Source: an uncultured Eggerthellaceae bacterium
GTDB lineage: Bacteria; Actinomycetota; Coriobacteriia; Coriobacteriales; Eggerthellaceae
Length of the DNA stretch: 53,257 nt
Assembly (NCBI GenBank): GCA_947626195.1
Contig: CANQRF010000033.1
Location: 1-53,257, forward strand
Direction of reading: 5' to 3'
Position 1 is the first letter of the stretch. Every line of letters begins with the position of its first letter. The position numbers and the translations under genes are program-made. Positions 8,452-16,827 of the stretch are shown one piece after another. The notes under the pieces are model-generated. The model had not been told where the DNA came from. It saw nothing but the letters and a program-made list of their open reading frames with translations, and ran no database searches.

Positions 8452-10296
8452 TCAGAGCTCCATTCCCTCATCGAGCTTGCCGTGCTGGGATTGCGCCTTC
8501 TTGGCCGTGCGAATCAAAAACTCCTGGTTGGAATCGGTCTGCTTGAGCGATTTGATGAGCATGTCCATCGCCCGCTCGGTATTGTTCAAATTCGCGAGGA
8601 TGCGGCGAACCGCCCAGATCAGCGGCGCCTCCTGCGGATCGAGCAGCAGCTCCTCCTTGCGCGTGCCGCTCGAGACCGGATCGATCGCGGGAAAGATGCG
8701 GCGATCGGCGAGGCTGCGGTCGAGCTTGAGCTCCATGTTGCCGGTGCCCTTGAACTCCTCGAAGATCACCTCGTCCATCTTCGACCCCGTGTCGATGAGG
8801 GCCGAGGCCAAGATGGTCAGCGATCCGCCGCCCTCGATGTTGCGCGCGGCGCCGAGGAAGCGCTTCGGCGGATAGAGGGCCGTGGAATCCACGCCGCCGG
8901 AGAGGATGCGCCCCGAAGCGGGCTGCGCGAGGTTGTAGGCGCGCGCGAGGCGCGTGATCGAGTCGAGCAGGATCACGACGTCGGCACCGCCCTCCACCAG
9001 GCGCTTCGCGCGTTCGATCACGAGCTCGGCGACGGAGATGTGGTTTTCGGAGGGCATATCGAAGGTCGATGAGATCACCTCGCCGTGGATCGAGCGCTCC
9101 ATATCGGTCACCTCTTCGGGACGCTCGTCCACCAAGAGGCACATGAGATGCACCTCGGGATTGTTCGCCCAGATCGAGGCTGCAATATCCTTCAAGATGG
9201 TGGTCTTGCCCGCCTTCGGCGGTGAGACGATCAAGCCGCGTTGGCCCTTGCCGATCGGGGCAACCAAATCGATCACGCGCGCGGTGATGGTATTCTTCCC
9301 ATGCTCCATGAGGAAGCGCTCATCGGGAAACACCGGCGTCAAGTCGGCGAAGCGGGGACGCGAGGCGATCTCCTCGGCGGGAACGCCGTTGACCGAGATC
9401 ACCTTCTGGATCGCCGCGTATTTCTCGTTCTCGCGAGCGGGGCGGGTCTGACCCCGCACCATATCGCCCTTGCGCAATCCGTTGCGACGGATCGTTGACA
9501 GGCCCACGTAGGCGTCGGTCTCGCTCGGCAGATAGCCCTGCGTGCGCAGAAAGCCGTAGCCGTCGGCAAGGATGTCGAGGATGCCCTCGACCTCCATGAA
9601 GCCCTCGGCCCTGATCATCGCATCGTAGATCGCATCGACGAGTTGGGCCTTCTTCATGCCCTCGATGGCGATGTTGAGCTCCTGGGCCTTCTGCTTGAGC
9701 TCGACGAGCTTGAGAGCGGCGAGCTCGTCTTTATCAACGCTCGGAACGATCTCGCGCTGCTGGCGCGGCGAGGCATGCTGGCGGCGTTGGCGGCGATGGT
9801 CGCCCGCCGAGCCCCCCTGGGAAGCGCCCGTTCCCTGCTGGTTGTAGGAGCGCGATGCGCGGGCGGTGGAGGTGCGGTTGTTGTTTCTCACGACCGTCAC
9901 CGTCTGGCGTTTTTCGCCCTCGCCTTCTTCCTTCTCCTTCGGGGAAGCCGAAGCGTCCCTCTTCGCCGCCTCGTCAGCCGCCTGCTTCGAAGGCTCCTCG
10001 GGCTCCACAGCCGCAGCAGCAGCCCGCCTTGCGAGGGTCTCAGCCTTCGGGGGCCTTCCGCGACGTCTTTTCGGCGGCTCCGTGACCACGGGCGCCTCGC
10101 TCGCTGCATCCGATGCAACGGTCTCGCCCGCATCGGCGCCGGCCTCCACGACGCTTTCCATCGTGAACGATGCGTTCGGAAGCGCCACCTCCACCTCGGG
10201 CTGGATCTTCTTCGGCGGACGTCCCCGCCGCTTCTTCGGCGCCTCGGCGGGCTCGGGGGCGGTTTCAGGAGTAGGAATGATTTCGCTCTCTGCCAT
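8452..10296 (-). CDS. rho: Transcription termination factor Rho with long basic N-terminal region
   Basis: Hexameric RNA helicase that ends transcription. At 614 residues it is longer than E. coli Rho (419) because of about 190 N-terminal residues rich in charged residues. Two AT-hook-like RRGRPPK motifs lie at about residues 23-29 and 78-84. The Rho N-terminal helical domain begins near KLVELKQKAQEL. The RNA-binding cold-shock fold contains DGYGFLRTQGYLPSETD. The ATPase core has Walker A (SPPKAGKTTILKD), VDERPEEVTDME and LLDSITRLARAYN. N-terminal insertions are known in actinobacterial Rho. Its ATG directly follows the TAA of fsa, and the ribosome site lies within the end of fsa, so translation is probably coupled. 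Confidence 0.97.
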   Translation of the reverse strand: MAESEIIPTPETAPEPAEAPKKRRGRPPKKIQPEVEVALPNASFTMESVVEAGADAGETVASDAASEAPVVTEPPKRRRGRPPKAETLARRAAAAAVEPEEPSKQAADEAAKRDASASPKEKEEGEGEKRQTVTVVRNNNRTSTARASRSYNQQGTGASQGGSAGDHRRQRRQHASPRQQREIVPSVDKDELAALKLVELKQKAQELNIAIEGMKKAQLVDAIYDAMIRAEGFMEVEGILDILADGYGFLRTQGYLPSETDAYVGLSTIRRNGLRKGDMVRGQTRPARENEKYAAIQKVISVNGVPAEEIASRPRFADLTPVFPDERFLMEHGKNTITARVIDLVAPIGKGQRGLIVSPPKAGKTTILKDIAASIWANNPEVHLMCLLVDERPEEVTDMERSIHGEVISSTFDMPSENHISVAELVIERAKRLVEGGADVVILLDSITRLARAYNLAQPASGRILSGGVDSTALYPPKRFLGAARNIEGGGSLTILASALIDTGSKMDEVIFEEFKGTGNMELKLDRSLADRRIFPAIDPVSSGTRKEELLLDPQEAPLIWAVRRILANLNNTERAMDMLIKSLKQTDSNQEFLIRTAKKAQSQHGKLDEGMEL

Positions 10297-10971
10297 TTAC
10301 TGTACTTTCTCCCAATCTTTCAAAAATGCCTCAAGACCGCGGTCGGTCAATGGATGCTGGATGCATTTCTTCAGCGTCGCGAACGGCACCGTCGCGATGT
10401 CGGCGCCCATGAGCGCCGCCTGCGTCACATGGTTCGCGCTGCGAATGGAGGCGGCGATGATCTCGATCTGCTCCCCCGCCACCGTGCTCTCGGAGAAATC
10501 GTAGTTGTTGATGGCCGTCACCACATCGGAGAGCTGGGCGATCCCGTCTTCCGAAATGTCATCGAAGCGCCCGACGAAGGGCGAGATGTAGCGGGCGCCC
10601 GCGCGCGCGGCGAGAATGGCCTGCGGCACCGTGAAGCAGAGCGTCATATTCACGCGAATGCCCTCGTCGGCAAGGGCACGGCAGGCGGCGAGGCCCTCGA
10701 CCATCGCGGGGATCTTCACGACGACGTTCGGGGCGATGCTCGCGAGCTCGCGCCCGTCGCGGATGATCTCATCGCGGGTCATCGCGACGCTCTCGGCCGA
10801 AACCGGACCGTCGACAATGTCGCAGATCCGCTTGATGTGCGCATGGAAATCGGCGAGTTTTCCGCCGATGCGCGCGTAGAGCGTGGGGTTCGTCGTCACG
10901 CCCGCAAGCGCTCCCCAGCTGGCCGCCTCCTCAATTTCCTTCAAATCCGCCGTGTCGAGAAAAAACTTCAC
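10297..10971 (-). CDS. fsa: Transaldolase/fructose-6-phosphate aldolase-type protein (TalC/Fsa)
   Basis: Class I aldolase of the small (about 220-residue) transaldolase family; it acts in the pentose phosphate pathway or on fructose 6-phosphate. It starts MKFFLDTADLKEIEEA and contains GVTTNPTL and the Schiff-base Lys in VVVKIPAMVEG near residue 85. ARYISPFVGRFDDIS follows. Length 224 matches the TalC/MipB group. The start codon is GTG, with AAGGAGG four bases upstream. The stop abuts the rho ATG. Transaldolase and F6P-aldolase activity cannot be separated from sequence alone, though most bacterial members of this type are transaldolases. Confidence 0.92.
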   Translation of the reverse strand: MKFFLDTADLKEIEEAASWGALAGVTTNPTLYARIGGKLADFHAHIKRICDIVDGPVSAESVAMTRDEIIRDGRELASIAPNVVVKIPAMVEGLAACRALADEGIRVNMTLCFTVPQAILAARAGARYISPFVGRFDDISEDGIAQLSDVVTAINNYDFSESTVAGEQIEIIAASIRSANHVTQAALMGADIATVPFATLKKCIQHPLTDRGLEAFLKDWEKVQ

Positions 10972-10995
10972 CGGTCCTCCTTACAGACGACGACC

Positions 10996-11012
10996 GCGCC
11001 CCATGAGGGCGC
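10996..11012 (-). other. Small hairpin in the fsa leader
   Basis: GCGCCC (10996-11001), loop CATGA, GGGCGC (11007-11012). It lies about 25 bases upstream of the fsa start, just before the AAGGAGG ribosome site. The surrounding 204-base gap between hisI and fsa shows no gene. A second stem, CGCTTT (11153-11158) with AAAGCG (11169-11174), sits just after the hisI stop and has no U-tract. A fsa promoter could not be assigned with confidence. Confidence 0.45.
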
Positions 11013-11175
11013 ATTCACAACAAAATGACCAAATAGATTGATTCAAAGTACTTCCTGATATTGATTGGGATCCTCGCCGCGATGGCACTGCGTCATTTTT
11101 CAAAATCGGCGTTACGCGGCAGAAACGAGTTCATGGTAACGCATGTCACCTGCGCTTTCAAGCTGAGAAAAGCGA

Positions 11176-11535
11176 TTATTCGCCCGAAAGACCCGCGAAA
11201 AGGGTGCGAAAGAAGCAGGAACGCTCGCCCGTATGGCAGGCCGGGCCCGCCGGCCGAACCTTGGCAAGCAGCGTATCGGCGTCGCAGTCATAGCGCATCG
11301 CCTTCAGATACATGAAGTTCCCCGACGTCTCGCCCTTGTGCCAAAGCTCCTGGCGGCTCCGCGAGAAAAACCAGAGGCTCCCGTCGGATAATGTCCGCTG
11401 CAGGGACTCGCGGTTCATCCATGCCATCATGAGCACCTCGCCGCTCTCCTCGTCTTGGACGATGCAGGGTATCAAACCGCGCTCGTCATACGTGAGGCCA
11501 TCGATCGCCTCATGGAAATCGTTCGCGCGCTCCAT
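11176..11535 (-). CDS. hisI: Phosphoribosyl-AMP cyclohydrolase
   Basis: Third step of histidine synthesis: zinc-dependent opening of the PR-AMP purine ring. The protein has 119 residues from the ATG at 11535 ([11 protein letters not shown]). The family core is easy to see: [39 protein letters not shown] and [13 protein letters not shown]. The Asp and Cys residues of these motifs bind Mg and Zn. It lies two bases after the hisF stop and is the last gene of the histidine cluster. It is a stand-alone HisI: no HisE (PR-ATP pyrophosphohydrolase) domain is fused, and no hisE gene occurs in the cluster. Confidence 0.96.
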   Translation of the reverse strand: MERANDFHEAIDGLTYDERGLIPCIVQDEESGEVLMMAWMNRESLQRTLSDGSLWFFSRSRQELWHKGETSGNFMYLKAMRYDCDADTLLAKVRPAGPACHTGERSCFFRTLFAGLSGE

Positions 11536-11537
11536 GG

Positions 11538-12302
11538 CTACAGCCTCACCGGAATGCCGACCGAGGCAAGGTAGCGCTTCACATCGAGGATGGTCATCTC
11601 GCCATAATGGAACACGCTCGCCGCCAGCACGGCGTCCGCCTCGCCTTCGATGATGCCCTCCGCGAAATGCTCGATTTTGCCGACGCCGCCGCTCGCTATG
11701 ACGGGAATCGGCACCGCGCGGGCCACCGCCCGCGTGAGAGCGCAGTCGAAGCCGTCGCGCGAACCGTCGCGATCCATGGAGGTGAGGAGGATCTCGCCTG
11801 CCCCGCGGCGTGCCGCCTCGCGCGCCCATGCAAGCACATCGATGCCCGTTGGCGTACGGCCTCCCGCCACATAGACCTCCCACTTGTTCGGGTTTCCGGC
11901 CACCGCTTTCGCGTCGATCGCGACGACGATGGCCTGGGTGCCGAACGCAGCAGCCGCCTGCGTGATGAGCTCGGGAGCCTTCACCGCCGCCGAGTTGAGC
12001 GAGATTTTATCGGCGCCGGCGGCGATCATCTGGCGGATGTCGGCAACGCTGCGAAGGCCCCCGCCGACGCAATAGGGCAGATGGAGTTCCTCGCTCGCTC
12101 GGCTCGCGAGGTCCACGACGGTCTTGCGCGCGTCGCTCGTCGCGGTGATGTCGAGAAACACCACCTCGTCGGCGCGCTGTTCGTCATAGCGCTGCGCGAG
12201 TTCGATGGGGTCGCCCGCATCGCGCAAGCCGACGAAGTTCACGCCCTTGACGACGCGCCCGTCCTTCACATCGAGGCAGGCTATGACGCGTTTCGCGAGC
12301 AT
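11538..12302 (-). CDS. hisF: Imidazole glycerol phosphate synthase, cyclase subunit
   Basis: Cyclase half of the HisF-HisH glutamine amidotransferase, making IGP and AICAR from PRFAR. The 254-residue TIM barrel starts [20 protein letters not shown]; the Asp in ACLDVKDG is one catalytic acid. The second catalytic Asp should lie in VVAIDAK. The phosphate sites appear as YCVGGGLRS and [12 protein letters not shown]. Length is normal. It is placed between hisA (25-base gap) and hisI (two-base gap). HisH is encoded two genes upstream. Confidence 0.97.
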   Translation of the reverse strand: MLAKRVIACLDVKDGRVVKGVNFVGLRDAGDPIELAQRYDEQRADEVVFLDITATSDARKTVVDLASRASEELHLPYCVGGGLRSVADIRQMIAAGADKISLNSAAVKAPELITQAAAAFGTQAIVVAIDAKAVAGNPNKWEVYVAGGRTPTGIDVLAWAREAARRGAGEILLTSMDRDGSRDGFDCALTRAVARAVPIPVIASGGVGKIEHFAEGIIEGEADAVLAASVFHYGEMTILDVKRYLASVGIPVRL

Positions 12303-12327
12303 CGTTAGCGCCTTTCCCTGCCAACCG

Positions 12328-13065
12328 TCACGAAACCGATGCGCACGCTTCCACGCCCTCCTCCACGGTGAGCGAACCCTCGTAGAGCGCGCGGCCGGCG
12401 ATGACGCCCTCGATCGATGAGGCGCATTGGGCGAGGGTCTTGATGTCCTCGACGCTCGCCACGCCGCCGCTCGCGATCACCGGATGGCCGAACGCTATCG
12501 CCATCGCGATGTAGTCCTGCGTGTTCACGCCGACGCGCAGGCCGTCGCGCGAGATGTCGGTGTAGATGAGGTGCTCATAGCCGAAATCACGCGCCAAGCG
12601 CGCCAGCTCGGTCGCGTTCACGCCCGATCCCTCGACCCAGCCGCTGATGGCCACCTCGCCGTCGCGCGCGTCGATGCCCGCGACGAGCACATCGGGGCCG
12701 AATTTCTTCACGGCCTTCTTGGCGAATTCGGGATCGCGCACGAGCGCCGTGCCCAAGACCACGCGCGACGCACCGGCATGCAGAAGGCGGTCGATGGTCG
12801 AGATGGAGCGTACACCGCCGCCGACCTCGATGGAGAGGTTCGTGCGGGCGAGGATCCGCTCGACGATCTGGTAATTTTGCGGCGTGCCGGATTTCGCACC
12901 GTCGAGGTCGACGACGTGGATCCAATGCGCGCCCGCGGCGGCGAAGTCCTGCGCCTGTGCGGCAGGGTCTTCGTTGTAGACCGTCACCTGTTGATAGTCG
13001 CCCTTGGCGAGGCGCACCGCCTCACCACCCAAAATATCGATTGCAGGCAGAAGATACACGTCCAT
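12328..13065 (-). CDS. hisA: Phosphoribosylformimino-5-aminoimidazole carboxamide ribotide isomerase
   Basis: TIM-barrel isomerase (ProFAR to PRFAR), fourth step of histidine synthesis. It reads [19 protein letters not shown]; the Asp in PAIDILGG is the catalytic acid near the N-terminus, and the second Asp is in [10 protein letters not shown]. Phosphate loops are VGGGVRSI and [13 protein letters not shown]. An actinobacterial PriA can also do the TrpF reaction; this sequence alone does not decide that. The frame is open from a GTG at 13068, but the ATG at 13065 is preferred. The GAGG upstream is close to either codon, so the exact start is uncertain by one residue. Confidence 0.95.
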   Translation of the reverse strand: MDVYLLPAIDILGGEAVRLAKGDYQQVTVYNEDPAAQAQDFAAAGAHWIHVVDLDGAKSGTPQNYQIVERILARTNLSIEVGGGVRSISTIDRLLHAGASRVVLGTALVRDPEFAKKAVKKFGPDVLVAGIDARDGEVAISGWVEGSGVNATELARLARDFGYEHLIYTDISRDGLRVGVNTQDYIAMAIAFGHPVIASGGVASVEDIKTLAQCASSIEGVIAGRALYEGSLTVEEGVEACASVS

Positions 13066-13092
13066 CACCTCGTCGTTCTTCGAATCGGATGT

Positions 13093-13764
13093 TCATCGCG
13101 CGAGCGCGACGAAGTTGCTGAGCAACCGTGCGCCGGCGTCGGAACTTTTCTCTGGATGGAATTGTACGCCCCAAGCGCGCTCCCCCGCCATGACGACACT
13201 GGGAAACGTCACACTATGGATCGTGAACGCAACATCGGCGTCACTGAGCGGCGCGGCATAGCCATGCGTGAAGTAGAACCACTCCCCGTCGGGGATGCCC
13301 TCAAGGAGCGCGCAGGATCTCTTGCCCTCGGAGAAAGCGGGCGATCGCTCGATGCTGTTCCACCCCACATGCGGGATCTTGTAGCTCTTCCCCGCCTCGT
13401 CGGTGCGCGGCAGGGCGCGAACCGTTCCCTTCAGCACGCCGAGCCCTTGGGGAAGCACCCACGCCTGACCGTCCGCTCCTTCGAGCGCGCCCTCTTCGCC
13501 CTGCTCATAGAGCAGGTGGAGCCCGAGGCAGATGCCGAGGAACGGCACATTCTCGGCGATTGCCCCACGAAGGACCGCGCTTATGCGCAGCTCATCGAGG
13601 GTCGCCATCGCATCGGCGAAGGCACCTACGCCCGGCAAGACGATCGCGGAGGCGCGGGCGATGGCAGAAGGATCGTCGGTGACGACGACTTCGGCGCCCG
13701 CCTGCTCGAGGCCGCGCGCAACCGACATGAGGTTTCCCTTGTGGTAATCGATGACGGCAATCAT
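13093..13764 (-). CDS. hisH: Imidazole glycerol phosphate synthase, glutamine amidotransferase subunit
   Basis: Class I glutaminase subunit that feeds ammonia to HisF. The start is the ATG at 13764 (MIAVIDYHKGNLMSVARGLE), where homology begins; the open frame extends upstream into hisB without homology. The 223 residues hold the nucleophile Cys in FLGICLGLHLLYEQ and the His-Glu pair in VQFHPEKSSDAG. The start lies four bases after the hisB stop, and the AGGAG site sits inside the end of hisB. Upstream and downstream neighbours are all histidine genes. Confidence 0.96.
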   Translation of the reverse strand: MIAVIDYHKGNLMSVARGLEQAGAEVVVTDDPSAIARASAIVLPGVGAFADAMATLDELRISAVLRGAIAENVPFLGICLGLHLLYEQGEEGALEGADGQAWVLPQGLGVLKGTVRALPRTDEAGKSYKIPHVGWNSIERSPAFSEGKRSCALLEGIPDGEWFYFTHGYAAPLSDADVAFTIHSVTFPSVVMAGERAWGVQFHPEKSSDAGARLLSNFVALAR

Positions 13765-13768
13765 GGGC

Positions 13769-14392
13769 TCAGAGCGCTCCTTTCGTGGAGGGGAGCACGC
13801 CCGCGATGCGCGGGTTGATGGCGCACGCCTCGCTGAGCACGCGCCCCGCCGCCTTGAAGGCAGCCTCAATGATGTGATGGGAGTTCTCCCCCTTGAAACC
13901 GACGAGATGCAGCGTCACCTGCGCCTCACGGGCGAACGCGATGAAGAACTCCTTCGCGAGCGTGGTGTCGAAGGTGCCGATGATCTCGATGGGAACATCA
14001 ACATCGTAGTAAAGCGCGCCGCGCCCCGAGATGTCGACCGCCGCGAGCACGAGCGCCTCGTCCATCGCGACGAACTGGGAGCCGAAGCGCACGATGCCCT
14101 TCTTGCTTCCCAGCGCCTCGGCAAAGGCCCGACCGAGCACGATGCCGACGTCTTCCACCGTATGATGCGAATCCACCTCGAGATCGCCCGTCGCGCGCAC
14201 CTCGAGGTCGAAGAGCCCATGGCGGCCGAATGCATCGAGCATATGATCGAAGAACGGAACGCCTGTCTCAACGGAGGTCTTTCCCGTGCCGTCGAGGTTC
14301 AGGCGGACCGTGATGTCGGTCTCCTTCGTGGCGCGCGCCACCTCGGCAAAGCGCTGCATGGCAGAAACGCCGTTCTCCCGTGCATCCGTCAT
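13769..14392 (-). CDS. hisB: Imidazoleglycerol-phosphate dehydratase
   Basis: Mn-dependent dehydratase, sixth step of histidine synthesis. The ATG at 14392 (MTDARENGVSAMQRFAEV) has GGAGG six bases upstream, and the A of ATGA overlaps the hisC stop. The 207 residues contain FFDHMLDAFGRHG, DSHHTVEDVGIVLG and GENSHHIIEAAFKA, the two His-rich metal-binding motifs of the family. It is the single-domain form, without the histidinol-phosphatase domain fused in enterobacteria, so a separate phosphatase gene is expected elsewhere. Confidence 0.96.
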   Translation of the reverse strand: MTDARENGVSAMQRFAEVARATKETDITVRLNLDGTGKTSVETGVPFFDHMLDAFGRHGLFDLEVRATGDLEVDSHHTVEDVGIVLGRAFAEALGSKKGIVRFGSQFVAMDEALVLAAVDISGRGALYYDVDVPIEIIGTFDTTLAKEFFIAFAREAQVTLHLVGFKGENSHHIIEAAFKAAGRVLSEACAINPRIAGVLPSTKGAL

Positions 14393-15471
14393 GAGGCACC
14401 TCCTTCGACATATGCCCGCAACACCGCGAGAAATGCATCGGTTTCCGCAGGATTGCCGCAGGTCACGCGGAGGCAATTTGCCAATCCGGCCACTTGGGAG
14501 AAATCGCGGACCAAGATGCCCTCCCGATAGAGCGCCTCCCACGCCCCCTCGGCGGAAAACCCCTCGTCGAGCCTGAAGAGGATGAAATTCGCATCGGAGG
14601 GAAAGGGCGTGACGTGCGGCATTTCCACGAGCGCCTGGAAGACGCGCTCGCGGTCGTTAACGATCTGGGCTGTTTGAGCGGCGAAATATTCACGATAGGC
14701 GAAAACCACCCGCCCGATCGCCTGATCGACCGCGCTGACCGAATAGGGCTGGCGGATCTTCGTGAGCTCGCGGATGACCGAGGGCGCCGCGAGCAGATAG
14801 CCGAGCCGCACGCCGGCAAGCGCATAGGCTTTCGAGAAGGTGTGGAGGATCGCGAGGTTCTCATGTTCCGCAAGCAGCGGAAGCGCGGTCTTTTCGCAGA
14901 ACTCGCCATACGCCTCATCCACCACGATGAGGGCGTCGGTGGCCCCAAGCATTCTCTCGATGAACGCGCTCTCCGCGCATTCGCCCGTCGGGTTGTTCGG
15001 CGAGGTGAGAAAGACGATGTCGACCTCGCCCTGCTCGAGGAGCTCGAGCACCGCCTCTTCGTCAAGCGAGAAATCGTCACGCCGCGGCAGCTCGATGAGC
15101 CGCGAATTGGTCGCCTTCGCGCTGGCGCCATAGGTCGAAAATGTCGGCGGGAAGGTGAGGACGGTGCGCTCAGGCCCGCCCCACGCGAGCACGAGGTTGA
15201 ACAGCAGCTCGTCGCCGCCATTGCCCACCATCGCCTGCTCGGGTGCAAGGCCGTACGCGGCGGCGATGGCATCGCGCAGCTCCTTCGCCAGCGGGTCGGG
15301 ATAGCGATTCAGCGGCACCCGCGCAAGCTCCGCCTCGATGGCGGCACGAAGCTCTCCCGTGATGTCGTACGGATTCTCGTTTGCCGACATCTGGTAGGGC
15401 GCGGCAAGGTAGCGCGGGTCGTAGGGCATGATGTCCGCGAGGTTCGGCGAGGCGGGGCGCAGCCTATTCAT
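14389..15471 (-). CDS. hisC: Histidinol-phosphate aminotransferase
   Basis: PLP-dependent fold-type I aminotransferase acting on imidazole acetol phosphate. The 360-residue protein has SANENPYDI and LNRYPDPLAKEL near the N-terminus, TSPNNPTGE, the VVDEAYGEF strand and the Schiff-base Lys in HTFSKAYALAGVRLGY. The start at 15471 overlaps the end of hisD by eight bases (ATGAATAG), and its stop overlaps the hisB ATG by four bases. Both overlaps imply translational coupling. HisC paralogues can act on aromatic amino acids, but the operon context favours histidine. Confidence 0.96.
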   Translation of the reverse strand: MNRLRPASPNLADIMPYDPRYLAAPYQMSANENPYDITGELRAAIEAELARVPLNRYPDPLAKELRDAIAAAYGLAPEQAMVGNGGDELLFNLVLAWGGPERTVLTFPPTFSTYGASAKATNSRLIELPRRDDFSLDEEAVLELLEQGEVDIVFLTSPNNPTGECAESAFIERMLGATDALIVVDEAYGEFCEKTALPLLAEHENLAILHTFSKAYALAGVRLGYLLAAPSVIRELTKIRQPYSVSAVDQAIGRVVFAYREYFAAQTAQIVNDRERVFQALVEMPHVTPFPSDANFILFRLDEGFSAEGAWEALYREGILVRDFSQVAGLANCLRVTCGNPAETDAFLAVLRAYVEGGAS

Positions 15472-16792
15472 CGATCACCGCTTCCCGATGCGCCGCGTCA
15501 AGCAGGCTCTTCAGCTTTTCCTGGCGGAGCTCGACGCTCTTCGCATGCGCCCAAAGCCCCTCGTGGGTCGCTATGGCCACCACCGCGTCGGCATCGTTCG
15601 CGAGCGCCTTCGCCGAATAGCGGATGACGCTCTGCTTTTTCACGAACTCATCCACCGAGAGGGGCGAGGCGTAGGAGGCGGTGCCCCCCGTGGGCAAGGT
15701 GTGATTCGGCCCCGCCACGTAATCGCCGATCGCCTCGGGCGTCCATGCGCCCAGAAAGATCGCGCCCGCATGGCGGACCGCGCCGAGCCATTCGTTCGCC
15801 TCCGCCACCTGCAGCTCCAAATGCTCGGGAGCGATGATGTTCACGGCACCGACCGCCTGCTCCTCCGTAGCGCACACGATGGCGAGCCCTTGGTTGTCAA
15901 GCGATGACATCGTGATGTCGGCGCGCGATGACTGCGCGCGGTATTTCTCGATGAATCCCTCGACGTCGTCGATGAACGCCTCATCGAAGGCGACGAGATA
16001 GCAGGTGGCAAGCGGGTCGTGCTCGGCCTGCGCCATGAGATCGATGGCGACAAGCGCCGGATCCGCCGTCTCGTCGGCGACGACGCACACCTCCGAGGGA
16101 CCTGCGATCATATCGATGCCGACGTCGCCCGCCACGAGCTTCTTCGCCGCGGCGACATAGGCGTTGCCCGGGCCGGTGATCTTCGCCACCGGCTCGATGG
16201 ACTCGGTGCCGTAGGCAAGCGCCGCGAGCGCCTGCGCTCCCCCGACGGTATAAACCTCGGTCACACCGGCGAGCTTGCACGCGCAGAGGATGGCCGCATC
16301 CACCGTGCCATCGCTTGAGGGCGGCGTCACGCAGACGATGCGCTGCACGCCCGCGACCTGGGCGGGAATCGCGTTCATCAAAACGGTTGAGGGATAGAGC
16401 GCGCGCCCTCCCGGAACGTAGATGCCCACCGAATCGAGCGGCGTGACCTTCGCTCCCACAAGCGCCCCGTCCTCGCGCACGGTGAACCAGCTCTGCTGGC
16501 GCTGGCGCTCGTGGAAATCGCGAATTTGGCGGCTCGCCTGCACGAGCGCCTCGTAGAGCGCGGCGTCGATTCGCTGATCCGCCTCATCGATGAGGCGATC
16601 GTCAACGCGAAATCGCGCTACCTCCACGCCGTCGAAACGCTTCGTATAGTCGCGCAGGGCCTCGTCTGTTCGCTCACGAACGTCCTCGATGATCTCGGTG
16701 GCGGCGGCAAGCGCCTTCGCATCGAACGCGCTTTTGCGGTTGAGCATGTCGGCGCGAAAGCGCTCCCCCTTTGATAAAACGACTCTTCTCAT
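15464..16792 (-). CDS. hisD: Histidinol dehydrogenase
   Basis: NAD- and Zn-dependent enzyme that performs the last two oxidations to histidine. The 442-residue protein shows GPGNAYVAAAKKLVAGD, IAGPSEVCVVADE, AQAEHDPLATCY and PTGGTASYASPLSVDEF. The Gln and His of AQAEHDP are expected zinc ligands or catalytic residues. Length is normal. It lies 35 bases after hisZ-hisG and overlaps hisC by eight bases. Confidence 0.97.
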   Translation of the reverse strand: MRRVVLSKGERFRADMLNRKSAFDAKALAAATEIIEDVRERTDEALRDYTKRFDGVEVARFRVDDRLIDEADQRIDAALYEALVQASRQIRDFHERQRQQSWFTVREDGALVGAKVTPLDSVGIYVPGGRALYPSTVLMNAIPAQVAGVQRIVCVTPPSSDGTVDAAILCACKLAGVTEVYTVGGAQALAALAYGTESIEPVAKITGPGNAYVAAAKKLVAGDVGIDMIAGPSEVCVVADETADPALVAIDLMAQAEHDPLATCYLVAFDEAFIDDVEGFIEKYRAQSSRADITMSSLDNQGLAIVCATEEQAVGAVNIIAPEHLELQVAEANEWLGAVRHAGAIFLGAWTPEAIGDYVAGPNHTLPTGGTASYASPLSVDEFVKKQSVIRYSAKALANDADAVVAIATHEGLWAHAKSVELRQEKLKSLLDAAHREAVIDE

Positions 16793-16827
16793 TCCAAACC
16801 CTTCAACATGAAAAATATCTTCCGAAT

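Noticed and set aside
10996-11012. Riboswitch upstream of fsa
   Set aside because: Only one six-base stem is visible and no conserved aptamer pattern was recognised in the 204-base gap.
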